From: Agelas oroides
Taxonomy: Eukaryota; Porifera; Demospongiae; Agelasida; Agelasidae
DNA length: 64,000 nucleotides
NCBI GenBank assembly: GCA_949130485.1
Contig: OX422184.1
Coordinates: 14,792,405 to 14,856,404, forward strand
Direction of reading: 5' to 3'
In this document: positions 56,401-64,000 of the stretch, in pieces
Numbering within the stretch: the first letter of the stretch is position 1
Layout of the letters: every line of letters begins with the position of its first letter
Translations under genes and position numbers: made by a program
Notes under the pieces: model-generated
Told to the model about the DNA's origin: nothing
What the model saw: only the letters and a program-made list of their open reading frames with translations
The model's database searches: none

Positions 56401-59027
56401 GATTGGACAAGTATGGTTAAATTTACTTTACCTTTTGCTCCTCCTCCCATTCCTTTTGTTCCTGGGACTCTGTCTTGGATGTTAAAGCTAATATGATAAG
56501 AGAATGGACTAGCTATTACAACTTTACATAATCAACTGTTGCTATTGTTGGAAAATTAAAGCAATTTTTTGCAACTATCTACTGGCAAATAAAAGTACGT
56601 AGTGTGTATGAACAAAGCACCGAGGGTTTGGTAACCCATATAATTAAGATGAGTGATATAGCCTAAGGAGCTTCAGCTCTATGTATAGTGCATGCTTTCT
56701 TACAGCTACCCAATATAATTGGAAGTATATGTTTCAGTTTGTCACAAACATTTTCACTTTTAAGAGGTGAGAGTACCAGCCAGAATTCTGAAGGTACCCT
56801 GACAGAGCAAGAGCACACTGATTTTGCAAGAGTTTCTGTGCAAGGTGCAGAAGTATCTAGGGTGTCTTGGAGCAAACTCACCCAGATATTTTCAAGCCTC
56901 TCAGGTCTGATCTGACGCCACTGCCTTCTGTCAAGAGCATCTCACATTATTAATTTGGTGGTACTATGTGCAAATCTCTTTCCTGAAGGCAACTACCACA
57001 TGAACAACTGCAGTGGCGGATGAGTGAGAGCAGAAGCATGTACCTTGCATGGTCTCAGGCTGCCTTTCTGCATCATTTTACTTTTGCTCATATGGGCTCC
57101 GGTGTAGCAATACCAAAGAGTTCTTAACTCTTACTTCATCATGGCTGAGTGGCCTGGAATCAAATAACAACAGTATACCTGGAGATTTCACTTCCTTCTA
57201 TTAGCCAAGAAATTTAGTTGGTAGTGAGTTTGGCTTGCCAAAACATTTGAAGCTGCAGTTGAAACATTTCAACTGGAAATTTTTTTAGAAATTAAATGCT
57301 CTGAGGTTGCTTTTGAGGCCATTTTGGGACAGAAGCAGAGCCGTGACATAAGAGTAGAGGGGCTAACAATATACATGAATGAGTTCTTCCTGTAGGTAAG
57401 TCTAAAATGTGTGTCAATTAATTACACTGGAAAAAACTGGAGGTTGATTTAACCCAAGATGGGTTATCTCAGTTGCAGGACCTTGGCCTAAACTGCCTCC
57501 TACTTTTACCACAGTATAGGGTTACAGCCTTTGCTACTCAAAGTTCCAATAAGGCATGAATACTTGTGTAAAAGTAAGCAATTACTGCCCAAACGTTAGC
57601 ACATAGTGCATGAATATTTTTCCAATAGCACATGAGTATAGCCTGAGTTCCACCCCCTTTTGGCAGAATTATGCAATTACGAAATGAATTTGATTTGCAA
57701 CCTAGTTCATTGTCTACTTGAAACTTTCAAAGTAATGAAACGATTACAAAAGCGAAAAACTGGGGGTTGATTTTAACCTATGATGGTTACCTCAGTTGCA
57801 GGACCTTGACCAATACCACTTCCAACTTTACCATAGTGTAGAGTTACATTTTTCTGTACTCAAAGTTCCAATAAGGCATGCATGAATACTTATGGCATCA
57901 ATGCTGCCCAGAAGTTAGCCCACAGTAAATGAATATATTTCCAGAGTTTATCCAATTCCACGTGAATATAACCAGAGTTCACTCCTTCTTCACACAAACA
58001 TGCATATCACAAAATAAAATTCATTTGCAACTAGTGTTTTGCTAGAATCCTTGACTGGACAAGGGATGTAATCCTAAAGTATGGTAAAAGAAGGTGAGAC
58101 ACCCGGACAGTAACAATTAAATCAACCTCCAATTTTTTTACAGTGGCTTATTTGTGTATAGTGCTCCACTGACACATGACTGTGTGTGTGTGTGTGTTGG
58201 TGCCTTGTAGCCAAAAGGAGACTGTCTTGAAAAGATGTCAGTGCCAGATCCCAAGATTTCGGACCAGCTTTAACATGGATGAATTGGCCGACCCTGAGAA
58301 TTCAATGCTCCTGCATGATGTCCTTGTGACAGTGACACAGATGTGAGTGTCATCATGCATGGTTCCTTAAAGAAAATCTCCGCCAGTTCAGCTTGTGGAT
58401 GTGTCTTAACCAGTTACTAATCATGACTGGATACTAAACAACAAAATCTCCCTGTGTGATGCTAAACTGTGACTGCATTGTTGTTTGTTGGGGTCCGAGA
58501 TCCCAGGATCAGGCTCTCCCATCTCTTGGAAACAGTCACATTTTTCTACTAGTCCTCAACACAAACATGCATGCAGTGAGTCAGTATAAGGTACTACGCA
58601 CTGACAGGTGACTTTTCTTCTAGCTTCCAAATGAGACTATAGTTTCCCGCCCTGACTTCTGTCATTTTACCGGTACCCTTACTATGAATGCCATTATAAA
58701 AACATAAATTCGAGCGAAAGAAATCAGTGTCCATTAACTGCGTCGAAAGTATAGGCCTACAGCTGTTGTGGCCTCACGTAGCCATGTAACTTCCTCCCCT
58801 GCACAAAATGAACTTTCAACTTGACAGTGAAACTCAGTGTCGATGTTTGGACGGACAGACTGTGGGACTGAGACAGAGAAGGCAACAGTCCCCTTGTTCT
58901 TTATTATTGGGATGACGCATGTTCGATCAAGAAACAAATCCCGGCGTATAGCTACTTGGCGAGTACTTTGTGACATAAGGTTTGGTGATGATCCGCCATT
59001 GCCTGTAGCTAACAACTTTTCCGACAT
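44450..59027 (-). CDS. TPCN1: Two-pore cation channel, TPC1-like (25 exons)
   Basis: TPCs are endolysosomal Na+/Ca2+ channels with two 6-TM repeats. Exons, 5' to 3': 59027-58967, 56487-56432, 55291-55085, 54757-54650, 52829-52699, 52597-52509, 52309-52296, 52221-52163, 52092-51993, 49657-49584, 49526-49426, 48688-48489, 48295-48250, 48175-48137, 48044-47991, 47918-47850, 47760-47691, 46313-46212, 46130-46059, 45871-45785, 45672-45560, 45495-45449, 45358-45266, 45099-44967, 44685-44450. All phases agree: 2361 nt, 786 aa (human TPC1 816). Hallmarks: AALYITEGEKKVFLRHPKD, repeat-I S4 VRALRPLFFIDSY-type segment, SETRRTLRN (the RRxxR that binds PI(3,5)P2 in TPC1), filter I LFVTLTTANHPDVMM, repeat-II S4 LLAFRPVKLIRLLWLKRRYR, filter II VVNNWYIIM. 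Least certain: exon 1, the 14-nt exon 7, and the C-terminus, where the stop TAG at 44452 could instead be intronic. Confidence 0.93.
46760..47486. mobile_element. 727-bp MITE in a channel intron
   Basis: TIRs of ~60 bp contain a tandem ctggactggacta motif: gggtgtctctattcactgga at the left and tccagtgaatcaagacaccc at the right; inner edges gacctttttggc / gacaaaaaggtc. Non-coding. Confidence 0.8.
48693..48930. repeat. 118-bp tandem duplication beside an acceptor
   Basis: Two near-identical copies (aaaagtatacaagtgaaaag ... ggattttgtaga). The first copy contains the polypyrimidine side of the acceptor of channel exon 12 (48688), so the duplication created a second potential acceptor-like tract further upstream. 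Confidence 0.9.
49976..50000. repeat. Interstitial telomere-type repeat (CCCTAA)n
   Basis: Four and a half units of ccctaa inside the 2.3 kb intron between channel exons 9 and 10. Animal telomeres use TTAGGG, so this may mark a repaired break or simply a microsatellite. Confidence 0.85.
50219..50587. mobile_element. MITE with accgtatttc ends
   Basis: accgtatttcagacgaatag at the left, mirrored by gtctgaagaaatacggt at the right, with related inner motifs (aataaatgccgctctcgaat / aataaacgccgccctcgaat) in direct orientation. 369 bp, in a channel intron. Confidence 0.65.
50588..51992. other. Rest of channel intron 9: nothing firm
   Basis: A 68-codon minus ORF at 51168-50962 is open but has no match to the channel at this point. 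No repeats noticed. Confidence 0.35.
52330..52466. repeat. TG-rich microsatellite
   Basis: Imperfect (tgtgtgtatgca)n, directly upstream (on the minus strand) of the 14-nt exon 7. It gives rise to His/Thr-rich minus ORFs that are artefacts. Confidence 0.9.
53080..53530 (+). pseudogene. Penelope-like element reverse transcriptase remnant
   Basis: Reads YQQNQGATMGFPLSPILANI followed, after frameshifts, by EELALEKADKKPSL, HPIEKDHRIDW, RDENWFKR, KEALLIHRYRNFN and DQGFDISPIW. GAxMGxPxSPIxANxYM is RT motif 4-5 wording, and ENxWFKR...EAxxI...N.DxG...SPxW is the wording at the GIY-YIG end of Penelope-like elements. At least three frame changes: a dead copy in channel intron 4, opposite strand. Confidence 0.75.
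54121..54292. repeat. ~55-bp tandem array, three copies
   Basis: Copies of cacttacaagttacaagttt plus acattatgttaatatagttt, the middle copy shortened by loss of agcaaattgttg. Confidence 0.9.
55300..56430. other. Channel intron 2: nothing firm
   Basis: Short ORFs only; no repeat or family motif seen. Confidence 0.4.
57425..58145. mobile_element. MITE with internal duplication in channel intron 1
   Basis: TIRs of ~29 bp: cactggaaaaaactggaggt and, at the right, ttaaatcaacctccaatttt. The left half (57425-57690) is repeated directly with divergence at 57756-58020 (ctcagttgcaggaccttg, actcaaagttccaataagg). Non-coding. Confidence 0.75.
58211..58343 (+). CDS. Candidate internal exon of an unidentified plus-strand gene
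   Basis: Open reading QKETVLKRCQCQIPRFR, TSFNMDELADPENSML, LHDVLVTVTQ between an acceptor (ccttgtag) and a strong donor (cagat/gtgagt). It lies inside channel intron 1 on the other strand. No family recognised; it could be a relic. Confidence 0.25.
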
Positions 59028-59599
59028 AGGTAAAAAAAATTGGCCAAATGTAGCACTAGTGGTACATACTACTGCTAGCTACTCCCTCCTCCGAGTCTCC
59101 AAATCCTAGCTACGTTCCAGCGAATCATGAGTGCGTACCTGAAACTTTGATATCATGAGCTGCTGCACTGTCTGTCATGATGTTCCACCACGCGAAAATG
59201 CGGGACCACCACCCTCCGCCAACTAGTTTCAACAACGATGAGCACAACCCGCAATTAATTGACCGATTTGCATTGCATGAATGGCACTTTATACCGAGAA
59301 GCAGGCGCGCGCCATGTATATATTTAACGTGCAACACGCGGATCGGAACTCACTGGAGTATATACAATGGAATGCGATTTTTGGTGGATGGGGCCCAGTT
59401 TTGACGAGAGTAAGTCAGGTTATTGGGACGAGTGTAAGCGAGCCCCACACTAGTGAGTTGAATTGCGATTTTCGGGTAAAAGCCGCATACGTCATCATTG
59501 CATCTTAATTTTGTTCTAAATAGCTAGGGCGGAACCTCCTCCGTCAACATGCATGCGCCGTGTCACGCCCTCTGCGTACTTAGACCATTGTTAGTTGTG

Positions 59600-60034
59600 A
59601 GAGCTTGATCAACGTCAAGGAGGAAAAGGACGCCATCACTCAGGTGATCTTTAACAACAAAGAACTTCAACCAATACGGCTGTATGTGCTTTCAGTGAAC
59701 TGTACCCAGGTGAGCAAGAATGGGAATCATTTGCCACAGTTCTGATGTCTCCACCACACAATCTGCCAGGGACAATGGTGATACAAATATAGACATTTCT
59801 GGCCAGCATGACGTTTCAGCAACCTGGAAACTCTCAGAGATAATGAACCCAGCAGGAGTGACCTCAATCTGCACAACTATACCCAATGCAGTACAGTTGC
59901 ATGAGACGTCAGAGCCATGCTTGGTAACAGAAAGGCCGAGGGTTCGTTCCTTTGAAGCAGTTAGCTATTATGATCTTGCACAGAACTTGCAAGGAAACAG
60001 TGCAGTTCTTGATTTCAAAGAAAGACCTCGATAA
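59600..60034 (+). CDS. Candidate exon(s), unidentified
   Basis: 59602-59708 reads SLINVKEEKDAITQVIF, NNKELQPIRLYVLSVNCTQ and ends at a good donor (ccag/gtgagc). After an acceptor near 59741, an open frame to 60034 (SDVSTTQSARDNGDTN ... FEAVSYYDLAQNLQG) follows. Composition looks coding but I recognise nothing. These lie upstream of and divergent from the channel gene. Confidence 0.25.
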
Positions 60035-60202
60035 ACCCAAACTTAATGTTGTTGGATATCCCATCGTTCACAAGGTCAGATGCAACTACTTGTTTTTTGT
60101 AGTTTTGTAGGTATAGCTGATCTTGCAGTGACTTCTCAGTTGGCTTCCGCATAAATGAAGAGAAGGTTATCTGTTACCAACTTGAGCTCGGAAAATAACT
60201 TG

Positions 60203-60240
60203 CTGACATTTCGACTGATTACTGCAGTCGTCATCAGGGC
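60203..60240 (-). ncRNA. Hammerhead ribozyme motif, Penelope type
   Basis: On the minus strand: CTGATGA (60237-60231), stem II with loop GACTGCAGTAATCAGTC, GAAA (60212-60209) and then TGTC, the conserved core order CUGAUGA - stem II - GAAA - GUC of hammerhead self-cleaving RNAs. The minimal helix III (GAAA directly before NGUC) is the version reported for Penelope-like retroelements. No RT remains beside it; the nearest RT relic is at 53.1 kb. Confidence 0.65.
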
Positions 60241-60383
60241 GAAAGTGAAGAACTGCAATTCGAACAAACATTGCTATTTATAGCCATGCACTACAGAGAT
60301 GGAGGACTGGAAGTTGTACCTATTTATGGGTACAGTGATATTTTTTTGTATATTAGTACTAAATAGCCAACATACATGTATAT

Positions 60384-60599
60384 GAAGGGCTGAGAAGCAT
60401 AGTGGTCTAACCCAAAATCAAGTACTGGAAATTGTATGAATTGTGCAAAAATGCAATAAAAAAACATACATACCATATGAACATGTGCTCAAATTCCTAA
60501 ATGTTCAGCAGCTTCTGAAATGCATTTTAAGAGTATTCCCATGTTAGGGGGGGTTAACTCAACATTTGTGGGTTAGACCACTCTGCTTCTCAGCCCTTC
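60384..60599. mobile_element. 216-bp MITE, second copy of the 41745-41969 family
   Basis: TIRs of ~31 bp (gaagggctgagaagca ... tgcttctcagcccttc) and target duplication ATAT (60380-60383 and 60600-60603). Confidence 0.92.
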
Positions 60600-61078
60600 A
60601 TATGTGAGTTAGTCAAGCCAAAATAGTTTCATAGGGATGTATAAAAGGCAACCATCTATTCAAATACTTACCATTGGCAAGAATTTGGCGGTGATGTGAA
60701 TGCATACTTACAAAACACCTTGCCAATTTAAGCCTTTATGTTGGTGGAAAGGGCGACTGTACACATACCGAATAGAATAGCTATTATTCAGACTGGTCCA
60801 GCTTTTTTATTGTGCAGAAAAGTGGGGAGAGCATGGTACATAATGTGACATGACCATGACCAGGAGCTTGCCGTGAAGCAGTTCATAATATCCTACCATG
60901 ACGTAATTGAATTTATGAAGCAAATACATCCATGTTCATGCAGGTATAGTTATTGCCCCGACTAGCTAGATACTGTGGTAAGTTCAACTAAGTTGCCTGG
61001 CTCCACTTGCTGTTCTGAACTCAGGAGTGATCATGCACAGTTAAACCCTTTCTACCATCCTTTCGATCCTGACATCAC

Positions 61079-61537
61079 ATACCGTAGACTCTGGTTAATA
61101 AGCGCATGCCCTTATGAGTGTAAGTGGTAAGCAAATATGCGCCTAATAGAGGATATGCACTAAATAAGGGATGCAATGAAAGCCATGCCATACAGGCGGA
61201 CATGAGTGCACAGTAGATCGTTAGACACGTCCACCTGGCAAGCATTGATGCAAAATCAGAAGACTCCATCCTCCTCGAAGACCCCGTTATGTATTCAAAG
61301 AGATATGCGGGGCTCTATGCATCGTATGGGAATCGGAATTTTACTAGGCCTAGTCTGAGTGCAGTCGTAAGCCGCAAAGGATGTGGCTTGTGACTTTGTG
61401 TTAGCCAGAAGCGGGAAAAACCTGTGTAGCTCTTCTTTCTGTGACTTCAGGATGCCATGTAACAGGAAGGAAGCATGTGCCTAATAAATAATATGCGCCT
61501 AATAGCAAGGTGTGCCAAATAACCAGAGTTTACGGTA
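61079..61537. mobile_element. MITE with taccgtagactctggtt ends
   Basis: ataccgtagactctggttaa at the left is mirrored by aaccagagtttacggtat at the right, with gcgcat / atgcgc motifs just inside. 459 bp, non-coding. Confidence 0.75.
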
Positions 61538-61630
61538 TGTGAAATAATGCACCAGGCTCTTACACTTTTCTGTAATGAAAATGCTGGGCGGGAGCTTGGG
61601 AAAGAGATTAGACAACTATCTGACCATTAA

Positions 61631-61985
61631 GGTGGCAGCTCTCTGCGGAGGTTAGCGAAAACATAAACCTGGGTTACAGTCAGGACCAGTGTTACTCCTA
61701 GTTTCAAGGTTAGGGTTTGGTTTAGGGCAAACTCGCTTTGCCTAATTTTACAAAAGGGTTTTAGTAGCTTATTAATATATTCATGACCCAAAATTGCCAC
61801 TCGATGGACGCATCTACATGCTCACTGTAGGTAGTGTCCTAACCACCAATGTATCTCAAATTAGTCTGTGCCAGCTTTTGTTCAGACTTCAGAGCTACTC
61901 TCAAAGTCAGGCTAGACTCATGTTTGTCACTACTCTTGGAATGGACAACATTGACTGCACCAAAATGAATGCACATTTCCAGAAA
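61631..61985. repeat. Dispersed repeat, copy 2 (partner at 2.4 kb)
   Basis: Matches 2424-2950 without the SINE insert; same orientation. Confidence 0.75.
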
Positions 61986-62269
61986 TTCACAGCTTGTCTA
62001 TGGGAGGGGTTCATTCACGAGTGGAAGCAAGCATTACTAGCCCCACCTCTACCCCTTATGTCGCTAAACAACTCACGGCTTTGTTCCACACACAACCACT
62101 TCTCAGCTTTCTTGTGTACTGCAGCGTAGTACCAACGATATATATTGCGCAGTCTAGTTAAAGCCCAGCCCAGCACTTGAAGCATCGGGCCACGGTCACC
62201 TACTAGGCTTGACATACGATCGCAAGACCTGGGCCTACCCATTGAATGAGTACAGTCTTGGCCACTGTG

Positions 62270-62892
62270 GTAGCCTCGTTCCCAGGCTCTCCCCTCGCCC
62301 CGACGAAAAATAAAAACGGAGGGGGAGAGCCTGGGACCGATTCGCACGTGATATCGCAGCACGACGACTTTGCACTAACTATTAAATAACCTGAAACGTC
62401 ACTCACGTGAAGACCGCGAAGTAGCCGCGGAGTACTCTCAGCTCAGGAGCTTGCTACTACAACTCGTTTGTTGTTGTGTAGCTATGTTGGAGCTTTGAAA
62501 TCTGGTTGTGATTTTATTTTATAGGCCTACGCCAGAGTGTAGCGCTAGCCAACTAAAATCTTTCTTCATAGCCTCGTAGCAATTTTTTTCAAAGCGAAAC
62601 CTGGTAACAGTAAATAGCCAAAGTCTTACCTACGTACTGGGTACTTCTCCGCCGTCGCTGCTGTTTGAACCGTGCCGAGGTCTAACCGACGCAGTTACAG
62701 TTCACTTGCTTCAGTAGTAATATCGTAGCTGTCGAGTCAGCCTATCACGTGGGCTACATAATTGCGTCACGACTTTTGTAATTATTGCTGTGACGTCTAC
62801 GTGCCGCGATATCACGTGCGAATCGGTCCCAAGCTCTCCCCCTCCGTTTTTATTTTTCGTCGGGGCGAGGGGGAGAGCCTGGGAACGAAGGT
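62270..62892. mobile_element. Nested fold-back element, ~90-bp arms
   Basis: The left arm 62270-62362 and right arm 62807-62892 are inverted copies (cgttcccaggctctcccc, cgacgaaaaataaaaacgga, gattcgcacgtgatatcg and inverses). Each arm is itself a hairpin of the ttcccaggctctcc family. The ~445-bp spacer has no recognisable coding content. Confidence 0.88.
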
Positions 62893-62997
62893 ACCACTGT
62901 GACCTTTCTGCTGCTTCTAGACACAAGCTGAAGGTTCTTTTTACGTCTAAGTTTTCTATTTAATATTGTTAAAGGAGTATACAGTCTGCCACACAGT

Positions 62998-63190
62998 GTG
63001 GCAGACTGTATACACAACGCACCTATCGAAATAAGAGAGTACCACCACTACTCCCGATCTCACAGTCTCACCTTGAAAGTTCCATATGCTAAGACCAATG
63101 CATTTTACTATTCATTCTTTTGTGACACTCTTCGCCACTGGAATGCACTTCCACATGATATTATTGACTCCTCTGATGCCGAAATTATCC
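62998..63190 (+). pseudogene. LINE ORF2 C-terminal remnant
   Basis: Reads YHHYSRSHSLTLKVPYAKTN, AFYYSFFCDTLRHWNALPHD and IIDSSD. The R-S-H-x-L ... RT-x-x-x-x-SFF-x-x-T-x-x-x-WN-x-LP wording is typical of the extreme C-terminus of CR1/L2/Jockey-like LINE reverse transcriptases. The rest of ORF2 is missing. Confidence 0.7.
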
Positions 63191-63222
63191 GTTCACCTCG
63201 GGCCGATACCGCTCATGAATAA

Positions 63223-63960
63223 TTAATGATCGGGTGACCATAATGGCGCGATTGAAATTGATTGCCTTGTTTACACTTTCCCATGGCGGCAACCGGAATC
63301 AACAAGGGAGGGCGTGTCCCTTTGATGTGGCCTGCGGCCCTTTGTCTGGCGGCACTTTCATGTGGCTGGGCGGAAACTTGAAGAAATCCTGCAACACTTA
63401 AAGATTTTCTAGCTCGTTGAATGTGATGGTTGGCTATTTGTGTGTGCAAGGCTTGCCTGAGTGGGCTTGACTGTTTGTGAGTGTGATGGAAAGGCAGAGA
63501 GCCATCCTGGAAGACGGGTATCATCACACAGTTGTCTGGCAAAGGTACTGTAGACAAAGAATTCCATCAGCTTGGATTCCAGGTTTGTCAACCTTGAAAA
63601 TACAGGATCCTCTGCCACCTTAAAGCAGGAAAGATCACCTGGTTATAACCAAGGATACAAGGATTAGTAGGATATATATACAGCACACTTACAGCTTGGT
63701 ATCCATGCATGGGATTTGTATGTAGTTTACTATAACCAACCTTTTTTTCTATGAAAGTTTATGCAAAAAAGCAAGGGATACAAGACAGCATAGCTAACAT
63801 ATGAAAAGCAACCCAATTACAAAATAGATGACAAAGAAGCTAATATTAAAGTTAAACTTACGATAGCGTAGAATTTTTGAAACTAGCAGCATTGTGTACT
63901 TCATTTATTTGTCCTCAGGCTGCACTCTTGGACTTGGCTAGTTATTGAACACAATTCAAC
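63223..63960. other. Unassigned right edge
   Basis: Overlapping minus ORFs (63618-63409 and 63557-63213) share codon-like composition and may be one frameshifted reading, but no family is recognised. Confidence 0.3.
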
Positions 63961-63965
63961 ATTAT

Positions 63966-64000
63966 AAAGACTTAAAAAACATTAAAAATGTAAAAAGATG
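63966..64000. mobile_element. Left end of an aagacttaaaaaac TIR unit, cut by the window
   Basis: aaagacttaaaaaacattaa and aaatgtaaaaagat match the unit at 28278-28362. Confidence 0.5.

Overview
This is animal (metazoan) nuclear DNA. Genes are split into many short exons with GT-AG introns, and the space between them is packed with small transposons. The two confident genes are animal families. The repeat style (abundant fold-back MITEs, PLE, DIRS and LINE debris, and multicopy protein families I associate with sponges and cnidarians) suggests a marine invertebrate, probably a sponge; that assignment is inference. LAYOUT. 1-11 kb is transposon territory: a decayed multicopy ORF on the minus strand, a tRNA-derived SINE, nested hAT-like elements, an element carrying a broken OTU-protease domain, and a ~4.1 kb element with ~0.5 kb terminal inverted repeats whose right end lies ~60 bp from a start codon. 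11.06-31.94 kb (+) is a complete 15-exon guanine-deaminase-family gene; all splice phases agree and give 477 aa. It has an N-terminal signal peptide, keeps the metal ligands, but has replaced conserved active-site residues. Directly after its stop, 32.04-37.43 kb (+), four phase-compatible exons encode two tandem Cys-containing beta-sandwich-like domains that could be spliced onto the deaminase (638 aa in frame) or be a separate gene. Intron 3 of the deaminase gene holds a candidate antisense gene with a 13-residue proline-rich repeat. Introns and intergenic DNA contain MITEs, TTAA-flanked elements, a DIRS-like gag remnant and fold-back repeats. 33.5-43.1 kb is again mobile DNA: a palindromic element, zinc-ribbon and Crypton-like fragments, a 38-bp minisatellite, a hAT element with a perfect 8-bp target duplication inside a broken SHOCT-domain gene, a Tc1/IS630-type transposase gene split cleanly by a 225-bp MITE, and an 820-bp element with 15-bp-periodic TIRs. 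44.45-59.03 kb (-) is a complete 25-exon two-pore channel (TPCN1-like) gene, 786 aa, including a 14-nt microexon; its introns contain a telomere-type repeat, a Penelope-like RT remnant and several MITEs. 59-64 kb holds a hammerhead-ribozyme motif of the Penelope type, a second copy of the 225-bp MITE family, a large nested inverted repeat and a LINE ORF2 C-terminus. The two main genes are not functionally linked: one is a probably secreted purine-type amidohydrolase, the other an endolysosomal cation channel.
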